From Accumulibacter sp. (GTDB lineage: Bacteria; Pseudomonadota; Gammaproteobacteria; Burkholderiales; Rhodocyclaceae): 64,000 nucleotides of DNA. Position numbers and translations under genes: made by a program. Positions 45,003-53,964 of the stretch are shown here, in pieces. How positions within the stretch are numbered: position 1 is the first letter of the stretch; each line of letters opens with the position of its first letter. The notes beneath the pieces were generated by a model. The model was given only the letters and a program-made list of their open reading frames with translations. It made no database searches and was not told the DNA's origin. The stretch covers positions 1,674,001 to 1,738,000 of the forward strand of contig NZ_JAZKUG010000001.1 in the NCBI RefSeq assembly GCF_036625195.1, in the 5' to 3' direction.

Positions 45003-46004
45003 ATGTCCGGATTCCTTCACAGGCTGGGTGCGACCCTGCTGCTCGGCCTCATTGCCCTGCCCGTCTGGGCTGAACTCAGCCTGCTCAACGTCTCCTATGA
45101 CGTCTCCAGGGATTTCTACAAGGATTACAACCCGTTGTTCCAGAAGCACTGGAAAGCGCTGGGCGGCGAGTTGGTCGAACTGAAGCAATCGCATGCCGGG
45201 TCCAGCAAGCAGGTGCGGGCGGTCGCCGACGGGCTCGAAGCAGACGTGGTGACGATGAATCAGGCGTCCGACGTAGATTTTCTGGCGGAAAAGGGCCTGG
45301 TTGCCAAGGACTACGCCAAGCGCTTTGCCAACAATGCTTCGCCGTACACGTCGACGATGGTATTCATCGTTCGCAAGGCCAACCCGAAAGGGATCCGCGA
45401 CTGGCCCGACCTCGTCAAGCCGGGCGTCCAGGTGATCCTGCCGCATCCCAAGAACACTGGCAACGGCCGCTATACCTACCTCGCGGCCTGGGGTTTCGCA
45501 CTCGCCCAGCCCGGCGGCAACGACCGCAGCGCGCAGGATTTCGTCGCCAGGCTGATGCAGAACGCGCCCCTGTTCGCCGCCGGGGGCCGCGACGCAACGA
45601 CCACGTTCATGCAGCGCAGGATCGGCGACGTCCTCGTCTCTTTCGAGAGCGAGGCCGAGCTCATCGCGCGCGAGTTCGGCAAGGGTGAGTTCGCCGTCGT
45701 GTACCCATCGCTGTCGATCCTCACCGAGTTTCCCGTCGCCATCGTGAACCCGGTGGTGGACAAGAAGGGAACGCGCAAGCTGGCACAGGCCTATCTCGAG
45801 TACCTGTGGTCGCCGGCCGGCCAGGAAAACGCGGCGCAGAACTATCTGCGGCCGCGCAGTCCGGAGCTGCTGAAGAAATATGCCGAGCAGTTCCCGCCGG
45901 TGCGGACCTTCACTGTCGACGAGGTGTTCGGCGGCTGGAGCAAGGCCTTTCCGGCGCACTTCAAGGACGGCGGCACCTTCGACCAGATCTATCAGAAGAA
46001 GTAG
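45003..46004 (+). CDS. sbp: Periplasmic sulfate-binding protein
   Basis: A 333-residue SBP of the sulfate/thiosulfate family. The signal peptide ends at VWA, then LSLLNVSYDVSRDFYKDYN begins the mature protein. DVVTMNQASDVDFLAEKG, LPHPKNTGNGRYTYLAAWG and VVYPSLSILTEFPVAIV are the anion-binding blocks. ATG 45003 follows GGAGAAG; earlier in-frame ATGs would spoil the signal peptide. It opens the sbp-cysT-cysW-cysA operon. Sbp and CysP cannot be told apart here. Confidence 0.92.
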   Translation: MSGFLHRLGATLLLGLIALPVWAELSLLNVSYDVSRDFYKDYNPLFQKHWKALGGELVELKQSHAGSSKQVRAVADGLEADVVTMNQASDVDFLAEKGLVAKDYAKRFANNASPYTSTMVFIVRKANPKGIRDWPDLVKPGVQVILPHPKNTGNGRYTYLAAWGFALAQPGGNDRSAQDFVARLMQNAPLFAAGGRDATTTFMQRRIGDVLVSFESEAELIAREFGKGEFAVVYPSLSILTEFPVAIVNPVVDKKGTRKLAQAYLEYLWSPAGQENAAQNYLRPRSPELLKKYAEQFPPVRTFTVDEVFGGWSKAFPAHFKDGGTFDQIYQKK

Positions 46005-46053
46005 CCCCGGGAACAGCTGCCATGCCACGGTTTCTGCTTGCGTTGGCCGCCTG

Positions 46054-46908
46054 ATGCGCTCGCCGACTGCTCCCGGGCAATTGTTGCCCGGCTTTCGGTT
46101 GTCGCTGGGCTGCGCTGTCCTGTACCTGTCCCTACTCGTCCTGTTGCCGCTGTCGGGACTGGTCTTCAAGGCGAGCCAGCTGAGCCTTGCCGCATTCTGG
46201 GAGATCGCCAGCGGTGAGCGGGCGCTGGCGTCCTATCGGGTGACCTTTGGCGCCTCACTGCTCGCGGCGTCGATCAACACGGTTTTCGGGCTGATCGTGG
46301 CCTGGGTTCTCGTTCGCTACTCCTTCCCCGGCAAGCGAGTGATCGATGCCTTGGTGGATCTGCCTTTTGCCCTGCCGACGGCCGTTGCCGGGATCACCCT
46401 GGCGACCCTCTACGCCGGCAATGGCTGGATCGGGCGCTACCTGGAAGCACTCGGTTTCAAGATCGCCTTTGCGCCCCCAGGCATCGTCGTCGCCCTGACC
46501 TTCATTGGCTTGCCATTCGTCGTCCGTACGCTGCAACCGGTGATCGAGGACATCGAGCCCGAGGTCGAGGAGGCCGCCGCGTCGCTCGGCGCCTCTCGGC
46601 TGCAGACCTTCGTCCGTGTGCTCTGGCCAGCGCTCCTGCCGGCGTTGTTGACCGGCTTCACGCTTGCCTTCTCACGCTCCATTGGCGAGTACGGATCGGT
46701 CATCTTCATCGCCGGCAACATGCCGCTGATCTCCGAGATCACGCCGCTGCTCATCATCTCGAAGCTCGAACAGTACGACGTCGTGGGGGCGACTGCGCTG
46801 GCCGTGGTGATGCTGTTCATTTCCTTCATCATGCTGTTCGTCGTCAACGGGCTGCAGTGGTGGGCGGCCACCCGTCACGGTCGCGCGGCCGACGGCGGGC
46901 TACGGTGA
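46054..46908 (+). CDS. cysT: Sulfate ABC transporter permease CysT
   Basis: A 284-residue inner-membrane permease with six predicted helices. LPTAVAGITLATLYAGNG and the EEAAASLGASRLQTFVRVLWP coupling (EAA) loop that contacts CysA are visible. ATG 46054 is chosen; upstream frame is the 3' end of sbp in another frame. It overlaps cysW by four bases (GTGA). Confidence 0.94.
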   Translation: MRSPTAPGQLLPGFRLSLGCAVLYLSLLVLLPLSGLVFKASQLSLAAFWEIASGERALASYRVTFGASLLAASINTVFGLIVAWVLVRYSFPGKRVIDALVDLPFALPTAVAGITLATLYAGNGWIGRYLEALGFKIAFAPPGIVVALTFIGLPFVVRTLQPVIEDIEPEVEEAAASLGASRLQTFVRVLWPALLPALLTGFTLAFSRSIGEYGSVIFIAGNMPLISEITPLLIISKLEQYDVVGATALAVVMLFISFIMLFVVNGLQWWAATRHGRAADGGLR

Positions 46909-47783
46909 GCGCTGCGGCCGGCCGGCGGGCGACTGCCGAACCGCCCTGGCTGCGGCACGTGCTGCTCGCGGTCGGGCTCGGCTTCCTCTTCTTCTTCCTG
47001 CTCCTGCCCTTGCTGGCGGTATTTGCCGAGGCTTTCGCCGCCGGCGGGCGCGCCTATCTGGAAGCCCTGCAGGATCGTGACGCACGGTCGGCGATCGCGC
47101 TGACGCTGCTCGTTGCGTTCATCGTGCTGCCGCTCAACATCGGCTTTGGCGTGGCTGCCGCGTGGGCAATCGCCAAGTTCGCGTTTCGCGGCAAGAGCCT
47201 GCTGATCACCCTGATCGACCTCCCGTTCGCGGTCTCGCCGGTGGTGGTCGGCCTCGTCTTCCTGCTGATCTTCGGGGCGCAGGGCCTTTTCGGGCCCTGG
47301 CTGGCGGCGAACGACATCAAGGTGGTGTTCGCGCTTCCCGCGATCGTTCTGGTGACGATGTTCATTACCCTGCCTTTCGTCGCGCGCGAGCTGATTCCCC
47401 TGATGCAGGCGCAGGGCAGGGAGGAGGAGGAGGCCGCGATATCGCTCGGAGCAACCGGCTGGCAGATGTTCCGTCGCGTGACGCTGCCCAACATCCGGTG
47501 GGGTCTCCTTTACGGCGTGATTCTCGCCAACGCCCGTGCGATGGGCGAGTTCGGTGCCGTATCGGTGGTCTCCGGGCACATTCGCGGCGAAACCAACACG
47601 CTGCCACTGCACGTCGAGATCCTCTACAACGAGTACAACGCAGTCGGTGCCTTCGCATCGGCGTCGGTTCTGGCGCTCCTTGCCCTCGTGACACTGGTCG
47701 CGAAGACGGTCGTCGAGTGGCGGATGCGTCGTGAAATGCGCATGCTGTCGAGCGAACCGGCGGCGGAAAACAGCGCACCATGA
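46905..47783 (+). CDS. cysW: Sulfate ABC transporter permease CysW
   Basis: A 292-residue permease partner of CysT with about six helices. LPFAVSPVVVGLVFLLIFG and the EAA loop EEEEAAISLGATGWQMFRRV are standard, and ANARAMGEFGAVSVVSGHIRG is the CysW signature. It starts at GTG 46905 inside the cysT stop. Confidence 0.94.
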   Translation: MSAAAGRRATAEPPWLRHVLLAVGLGFLFFFLLLPLLAVFAEAFAAGGRAYLEALQDRDARSAIALTLLVAFIVLPLNIGFGVAAAWAIAKFAFRGKSLLITLIDLPFAVSPVVVGLVFLLIFGAQGLFGPWLAANDIKVVFALPAIVLVTMFITLPFVARELIPLMQAQGREEEEAAISLGATGWQMFRRVTLPNIRWGLLYGVILANARAMGEFGAVSVVSGHIRGETNTLPLHVEILYNEYNAVGAFASASVLALLALVTLVAKTVVEWRMRREMRMLSSEPAAENSAP

Positions 47784-47870
47784 GCAGCGAGGAAACGGGC
47801 GGAGCCGTCTTGCCCCGGCCCTGCGACCGGCTAACGACAGGGGTACGATGACCTTGATGGACGAACACCG

Positions 47871-48941
47871 ATGAGTATCGAAATCCGTTCAATCGGCAAG
47901 CGTTTTGGCGCCTTCGTCGCGCTGCAGGACGTCAGCCTGCACATTCCGACGGGTGAGCTGGTCGCCCTGCTGGGACCCTCCGGCTGTGGCAAGACGACCC
48001 TGCTGCGGATCATTGCCGGCATGGAAACGGCCGATAGCGGGCGGGTTCTCTTTGCCGGTGAGGAGGCCACCCATGTCCATGCGCGCGACCGAAACGTCGG
48101 CTTCGTCTTCCAGCATTATGCCCTGTTCCGTCACATGTCCGTCTTCGAGAACGTTGCCTTCGGTCTGCGTGTCAAGCCCCGCCGGCTGCGTCCTGACGAG
48201 GCGGAAATCCGCCGCCGGGTCGGTGAGCTGCTGAAGCTCGTGCAGCTTGACTGGCTGGCCGACCGTTACCCTTCACAGCTGTCGGGCGGACAGCGCCAGC
48301 GCATCGCTCTGGCGCGCGCGCTGGCAGTCGAACCACGGGTGCTGCTACTCGACGAACCCTTCGGTGCCCTCGATACCAAGGTACGCAAGGAACTGCGTCG
48401 CTGGTTGCGTCGCCTGCACGACGAAATGCACATCTCGAGTGTCTTCGTGACGCACGATCAGGAGGAAGCCCTGGAGGTGGCCGATCGCGTGGTGGTCATG
48501 AATCAGGGTCGAATCGAGCAGATCGGCTCTCCCGACGAGGTCTACACGAATCCAGCGTCACCCTTCGTCTATCAGTTCCTGGGCAACGTCAACGTGTTCC
48601 ACAGCCGGATGCACGGTGCCTGGGCGGAGGTCGGCCGGGAGCAAACCGGAGCCGCTACGAGGGCAGGGGCGACCGCCTACGTGCGACCACACGATATCGA
48701 AATCGAGCACCACCCCGTTGTCGGCAGCCTGGAGGCGGTGGTGCAGGAAGTGCACGCCATCGGGCCTGTCGTACGCGTCGAACTGGCACATGCTTCCGAA
48801 CTGATCGAGGTCGAACTGACGCGCGAGCGCGCCAATGCCCTGGCCCTGGCCAAGGGCCAGCAGGTCTGGTTGAAGCCACGCGAACTCAGGGTTTTTGCGG
48901 CAGCGCCAGCGGTGCTCGAAGACGCGGGGTCGGGAATCTAG
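47871..48941 (+). CDS. cysA: Sulfate/thiosulfate import ATPase CysA
   Basis: A 356-residue ABC ATPase. Walker A GPSGCGKTTLLR, signature LSGGQRQRIALARAL, Walker B VLLLDEPFGALD and switch THDQEEALEVADR are intact. The last about 110 residues are a TOBE-like regulatory domain. It follows cysW after 87 bases and completes the transporter. ATP hydrolysis drives sulfate uptake for cysteine synthesis. Confidence 0.95.
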   Translation: MSIEIRSIGKRFGAFVALQDVSLHIPTGELVALLGPSGCGKTTLLRIIAGMETADSGRVLFAGEEATHVHARDRNVGFVFQHYALFRHMSVFENVAFGLRVKPRRLRPDEAEIRRRVGELLKLVQLDWLADRYPSQLSGGQRQRIALARALAVEPRVLLLDEPFGALDTKVRKELRRWLRRLHDEMHISSVFVTHDQEEALEVADRVVVMNQGRIEQIGSPDEVYTNPASPFVYQFLGNVNVFHSRMHGAWAEVGREQTGAATRAGATAYVRPHDIEIEHHPVVGSLEAVVQEVHAIGPVVRVELAHASELIEVELTRERANALALAKGQQVWLKPRELRVFAAAPAVLEDAGSGI

Positions 48942-49042
48942 AGAGTGATCGCGGGCGCACCGGCAGGAAGCCGGATGAATGGTCGCCAAAACCAGCGACG
49001 GCGGCTGATAAGCCGGCACATTGTCTGGTACGATGCGCCGTG

Positions 49043-49510
49043 ATGGAGAAAACTCCTGCCATTAAATTCGCTACTTCCCTCTTTCAGCTGACGCTGTTGT
49101 GGATTCTGGCAAGCGGCCTTTTCGCTGGCTTCGCTCGCGCCCAGTCGGAGCCGGCGATGCTCGTGATCGCGCATCCGACGATCGCCGAAGACTCCATACC
49201 GCGCGCCACGTTGCGTGCCATCCTTGGAATGCGCCTGCAGCGATGGCCCGGCGAAACACCGGTAAAGGTCTTCGTGCTTGCCGACGAGACGCCGGAGCAC
49301 GCCACCTTCAGCAAGTCCGTCCTGCAGGTCTTTCCGCAACAGTTGCGCATGGCCTGGGACCGGCAGGTCTTTTCGGGCCAGGGCCAGTACCCGGAGATGG
49401 TTGCTTCACCACAGGAGATGTTGGCCAGGGTGGCATCCACACCCGGTGCCATTGGTTACGTCAAGGCGAGCGAGGTGACTCCGAATGTGCGTGTGCTCAA
49501 GATTCGCTAG
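49043..49510 (+). CDS. Small periplasmic phosphate-binding-protein-like protein
   Basis: A 155-residue exported protein with a signal peptide to about residue 34 (cleavage near ARA-QSEP). The mature part (VIAHPTIAEDSIPRATLRAILG, later PGAIGYVKASEV) resembles one lobe of PstS-like binding proteins; GAIGYV is the usual final block. It is about half of a full binding protein. Its end overlaps the start of an outer-membrane barrel gene, and a GGDEF-EAL gene follows, so a sensing role is more likely than transport. Confidence 0.75.
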   Translation: MEKTPAIKFATSLFQLTLLWILASGLFAGFARAQSEPAMLVIAHPTIAEDSIPRATLRAILGMRLQRWPGETPVKVFVLADETPEHATFSKSVLQVFPQQLRMAWDRQVFSGQGQYPEMVASPQEMLARVASTPGAIGYVKASEVTPNVRVLKIR

Positions 49511-50696
49511 GACCGCAGCGAGCATCGTGCTGGCCGGCTGCTTGCTGTCCTGGCACACGGCGTCCCATGCGCTCGACCTGCTTGATGGCGACTTCCAGTT
49601 GCACGGCTTTGCTTCGCTGACGCTGGTGACCACGACCGACAACAACTTCTTCGGCCAGAGCGACAACCAGATCAGCAAGGATTTCTCCGAAGTCGGTGTC
49701 AATGCCTCGTGGCGTCTGACGCCGGCGCTGCAGCTTTCGGGCGGACTGCTGTCGCGACGGGCGGGCGGCACTGACGACGGCGGCGTGCGGCTCGACTACG
49801 GCTTGCTCGACTGGGCGCCGATGTCGAGTGAAGAAGGCCGGGCCGGGATTCGCATGGGGCGGATCAAGACTGCTTATGGTCTGTACAACACGACACGCGA
49901 CGTCCCCTTCACCCGGCCCAGCATCATCCTGCCGCAGTCGATCTACTTCGAGCGGACGCGCAACCTGACCGTGTCCGCGGACGGTGCCGAGGTGTACGTC
50001 GAGCGCTTCGGCGAAGGCGGGACGCTCTCGGCGAGCTTCGCCTATGGGCAGCCACAAACCGATACCGAGGCGGCAAAAGTGCCTCTGGTCGGTCTCGACC
50101 GTCCCGGCAAGCTCGATTCAAAGTTGGCGCCCGATCTGCAGATCCTCTATGAGGGGGCCGGCAACAGGTATCGGCTGGCGTTCACGGCGCTGCGTCTCGA
50201 CCTCAAGTACCAGCCGGGTTACCGGGACATCCTGCAAGCGGGCAGGTTCAGGCTGACGCCACTGATCTTTTCCGCCCAGTACAACGCCGAGAACTGGAGC
50301 CTGACCAGCGAATACGCCTTGCGCCGGACTTCCGTCACCGATTTTGGTCCGTACTTCTACAACGGCACCTTCAACGGACAGAGCTATTATGTGCAGGGGA
50401 CCTATCGGCTGACGCCGCAGTGGGAAGCCCTGCTGCGCTACGATGCCTTCTACGCCGATCAGAACGATCGCGATGGCACGGACTTCGCTGCCGCCACCCG
50501 CCTTCCCGGCTTCACCCGCTTTGCCAAGGACTGGACCGTCGGCTTGCGTTTCGACGTCACACCCCAGTTCATGCTGCGCGCCGAGGCGCATTTCGTCGAC
50601 GGCACAGGCTTCCTGGCGGCGCAGGACAACCCGAATCCGCAGGCCCTGCGCCGCTACTGGGACAACTTCATGCTGCAAGCCTCCTTCCGTTTCTAG
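49485..50696 (+). CDS. Outer-membrane beta-barrel protein, porin-like
   Basis: A 403-residue protein with a signal peptide (IVLAGCLLSWHTASHA) and then a pattern of alternating hydrophobic strands ending in LQASFRF, a C-terminal phenylalanine typical of BAM substrates. FQLHGFASLTLV starts the barrel. The family resembles uncharacterised porin-like proteins encoded with small binding-protein-like genes. The start is GTG 49485 (or 49491), overlapping the previous gene by 26 bases or fewer. The pore substrate is unknown. Confidence 0.75.
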   Translation: MCVCSRFARTAASIVLAGCLLSWHTASHALDLLDGDFQLHGFASLTLVTTTDNNFFGQSDNQISKDFSEVGVNASWRLTPALQLSGGLLSRRAGGTDDGGVRLDYGLLDWAPMSSEEGRAGIRMGRIKTAYGLYNTTRDVPFTRPSIILPQSIYFERTRNLTVSADGAEVYVERFGEGGTLSASFAYGQPQTDTEAAKVPLVGLDRPGKLDSKLAPDLQILYEGAGNRYRLAFTALRLDLKYQPGYRDILQAGRFRLTPLIFSAQYNAENWSLTSEYALRRTSVTDFGPYFYNGTFNGQSYYVQGTYRLTPQWEALLRYDAFYADQNDRDGTDFAAATRLPGFTRFAKDWTVGLRFDVTPQFMLRAEAHFVDGTGFLAAQDNPNPQALRRYWDNFMLQASFRF

Positions 50697-50705
50697 TCGC
50701 GACGA

Positions 50706-52417
50706 ATGCCGGAAAGAAAACCCCCGACGGGAGACCGTGGCGGATCGCGCTTCCTCAGCCTCAAGTGGAAGGTGCTGCTGACCCTGGGTGCGGTCATGCT
50801 GTCGGTCAACGGAGTGCTGTCCTGGTTGCATTATCAGGATCTGATGACCCGCTTCGACGAGCAGCGCGCCGAGACCCGTGCACGCCTGGCGGCACAGGCA
50901 TTTGCCCTGCGCAACGAGGTTGGCTTGCGGCTGCAGGCACTAGCTGGCGTCCTGGCTGCCCTCGATTCGGTTGGTGTCACCCTGTTCCCGACTTCGGCTG
51001 GCAATGCCCTGCTGCGGCAGCACTTCGACAGCTACTGGCCTGCTCTGCAGTACGGCTACGGAATCGACTCGCTGCAGGTCTACCTGACGGGCGGCGAGCA
51101 GTTGGCTGCGTGGACCAGTTCTGGCGGGCCTGAGGTCCAGCCGACCGTGCAGGTGACCGAGGTCATCAACAGCGAAAGGGCGACGAGCTGGACAAACTGC
51201 AGCGAAGTGTGCACCGAATATGCGGCCGCACCCATCCTTTCGGCGGGAAAGGTGGCCGGCGCTGTCGTCGTCGGCAGTTCTCTGGCTGAGGTCGTCAATT
51301 CGTTCCAACGCGTCACCGGCGCCGATCTGGGTGTCCTCGTCCCGCACGTCGGGCCTCTTTCGGAGGCTTCGGGCGACGAAGCCTTTCTGCCGCGGCTCGG
51401 TCTGCGAGCCATCCCCCTGAGCAGCATGGGCAGTCATCGGCCTCTCCTGCGCCAGCTGCAGTCACTGCCACAGACTCCCCCTGGTCCCGCGCATGCCTAC
51501 CTTTCGCTACCTTACGACGGCAGGCAGTTCGAGCTGTCGTTTCTTGTCCTGGATTTCCCCGCGGCAGCTTCCAGGCCGGCGACGATGGTGGTCATCGACG
51601 ATCTGACGCTGGCGCTGGTCGATATCCACCAGTCCGTGGTGAGCCGCCTGCAGGGCGAGCTGCTGGTTTCACTGGTGTCACTGCTGCTTCTGTCGCTGCT
51701 GGTGAACGCCCCGCTGCAGCGTATGGCGCGGACCGCCAATGCGATTCCCCTGCTCGGGCGCAGCGCCTTTGCCGAGGCACGGCGACGGATCGCTCCCCGG
51801 CCCCGTCGCCTGGTCGAGGACGAAATCGACAGGCTGGATGAGGCGGCGATCGATCTGTCGTACCGCCTCGAGACGCTCGAGCGCGACGTCGCGGCTCACG
51901 CGGCGGTAACCGAGGGAATGCTGCAGCGGATCTCGGTCGAACGGGACTTCAGCCGCAGTCTACTCGATACGGCGCAGGTCATCGTCCTCACGCAGTCCGC
52001 TGCCGGTCGCATCCTCACGCTCAATCGCTACGGGCGCCAGCTTGCCGGTCTCGGGGAGGAACAGCTGGCGGCCAGCTCCTTTTTTGAACTCATTGGTGGC
52101 GACTCGCTGCAGGTGGCTGCGGCACGGCAGGCCGTGCATGAGATCGCTTCGGGCGATCGTCAGCATGTGCAGCTTGAGTCGATCCTCCAGGGCAAGGGCG
52201 GCGAGTCCTACGAGATCACCTGGAATCATTCGCGGTTGGCCGGGCAGCCGGGTGATGCCGTGATGGTGCTGTCAGTCGGTGTCGACCACACCGAACGGAA
52301 GTATCTGGCGGAACGTGATCCGCTCACGGGGCTGGTCAATCGGCGCCACTTCCAAGACATCCTGCGCAGGGCCCTGGTCGATGCCCGCCGCTCGCGGCGT
52401 GATGGTGCGCTGCTTTA
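50706..52417 (+). pseudogene. GGDEF-EAL sensor protein, 5' part (split by IS110 element)
   Basis: The first 570 residues of a cyclic di-GMP enzyme. Membrane helices near 23-43 and 315-335 enclose a Cache-like periplasmic domain of about 270 residues, followed by a HAMP-like stretch, a PAS domain (about 415-530) and the beginning of GGDEF (ERDPLTGLVNRRHFQDIL). The frame is cut at GALL by insertion DNA; read-through stops at once. Joined to 53965-55114 the frame closes exactly as a 953-residue protein. The fragment alone has no catalytic domain. It starts nine bases after the porin-like gene. Confidence 0.88.
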
Positions 52418-53961
52418 ATGTGAAAGAAGCCAGTCTCCAAGCGTGCGCATACAGACCGCGCTGGGTCATGGTGATCGGTTGTCGTGAATCAGGCGGCTGC
52501 GGGGATGAAGCCGAAGCGAGTCAGAGCCTTGATCCAGCGAGAGGCGTTGCGCTGCACACAGAGCTGCTCATAGTTGGTGGCGGAATCCCGGTAATAGTCG
52601 CCGCGCTTGAGCATGAAGAAGATGGTGCGCAACATCTTGTGGGCGAGCGCGACGATGGCGCGCTTGTGGCCACGACGAACGATCAGCGATTGGAACTTGG
52701 CGTGGAACGCTGACTTGGTGCGGCTGGCGGCGTGAGCGAACTCACACAGGAGTCGTCGGACGTAGGGATTGCCCTTGCGAACGCGTCCGGACTTGCGCTT
52801 TCCGGCGGACTCGTTGTTGCCCGGACAGATGCCCACCCAGGAAGCCAGACGGTCGGGACTGCCGAAGACGCTCATGTCGCTGCCGATCTCGACGAGCAGC
52901 ATGGCGGCACCGACGGTGTCGACACCCGGCAGGGTTTGCAACAGGGCCAGCGCGTTGTGCTCGCTCGCCAACTCGTCGAGTAGACGGGCGTCAAATCGGG
53001 CGATGCGCGCTTCGAGTTCCTCGATATGCCGCAACAGCTCGTCCAGAACGAACACGTGACTCGCGGTCAATTCGCCCTGCAGGGCATCGTGCAACTCCTC
53101 ACGGCTGGCCTTGAGGCGCCGGCTGGCGAGTGCCAGGACCTCGTTCGGCGCCTGCCCCTTGAGAATCCCCTTGATCATCGCCCGTGCCGACTGACCATGC
53201 ATGTCACTGACCACCACACCCAGCCGGATGCCGGCATCGGTCAGCACTTTGTGCAGGCGGTTCTTCTCCGACGACAGCAGCCCGACCAGCTTCTGCCGTT
53301 GCCGGGCGATCAAACGCAGTTCGCGCAGCTTGGCCGGCGGCACGAAAGACCCGCGCAGAAGACCGGCTCGCGCCAGCGTGGCCAGCCATTGCGCATCGCC
53401 GATATCCGTCTTGCGGCCCGGCACCTGCTTGACGTGCCGGGCATTGACCACCGTCGCCCGGATACCGACCGCCTCGAGCGCCGCATACGGACTCTTCCAG
53501 TAGATACCCGTGCTTTCCATGACGACTTCGTCCGGATCAAGCGCCGCCGCCCAGAACCCCAGCTCCCGCCGGTCCCGTTTGAACGCGCCAAACTGCCGCT
53601 GCTCGATTCGTGTCTCGCCGCTCGCTTCTTCGATGATCGCACAGGCCGTGATCTGTGCCTGGTGAACGTCCAGGCCAATCACTCGTTTGTGGATCGGAAC
53701 CAGTTCCATTCTGTCTCCTTTCCTCATAAACTCGAACGTGGGAGGCGGCGGGTGCCAGAACCGAAGTTGCCTGAAGGCGACAGGTCGCCAGCGGCCCTTT
53801 TAATGTGTGCGCTCGATGGCAGCAATCCGGGGTACGAGTCGGTTCAGCGGGTCACGTTAGCTTGCGGGGTTGGACCGCCAAAATATTGCGCGACCTCTAC
53901 ACGGCGCCTCCCAACCCGCATCTTCTTTCATCATCCGGGGCGGCCGCAACTGCAATGACCG
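52418..53961 (-). mobile_element. IS110-family insertion sequence
   Basis: About 1.54 kb separates the two parts of the GGDEF-EAL gene. The uninterrupted target can be rebuilt as GCTGCTT-TA-TCTTGACC, with TTA present at both junctions (52415-52417 and 53962-53964). No terminal inverted repeats are obvious, as usual for IS110. The transposase is on the minus strand, with 252 non-coding bases upstream of it (53710-53961) and only 71 downstream; the longer, upstream end is the expected site of a guide ('bridge') RNA in the IS110 group. Confidence 0.88.
52489..53709 (-). CDS. IS110-family transposase (DEDD type)
   Basis: A 406-residue recombinase. The N-terminal RuvC-like domain has VIGLDVHQAQ, VVMESTGIYW and KTDIGDAQW, which supply the DEDD residues; the C-terminal Transposase_20 domain has LLQTLPGVDTVGAAML and ASWVGICPGNNESAGK, where the nucleophilic serine is expected. 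ATG 53709 follows AAAGGAGACAG. The frame is intact, so the element is probably recent and possibly active. Confidence 0.93.
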   Translation of the reverse strand: MELVPIHKRVIGLDVHQAQITACAIIEEASGETRIEQRQFGAFKRDRRELGFWAAALDPDEVVMESTGIYWKSPYAALEAVGIRATVVNARHVKQVPGRKTDIGDAQWLATLARAGLLRGSFVPPAKLRELRLIARQRQKLVGLLSSEKNRLHKVLTDAGIRLGVVVSDMHGQSARAMIKGILKGQAPNEVLALASRRLKASREELHDALQGELTASHVFVLDELLRHIEELEARIARFDARLLDELASEHNALALLQTLPGVDTVGAAMLLVEIGSDMSVFGSPDRLASWVGICPGNNESAGKRKSGRVRKGNPYVRRLLCEFAHAASRTKSAFHAKFQSLIVRRGHKRAIVALAHKMLRTIFFMLKRGDYYRDSATNYEQLCVQRNASRWIKALTRFGFIPAAA

Positions 53962-53964
53962 TTA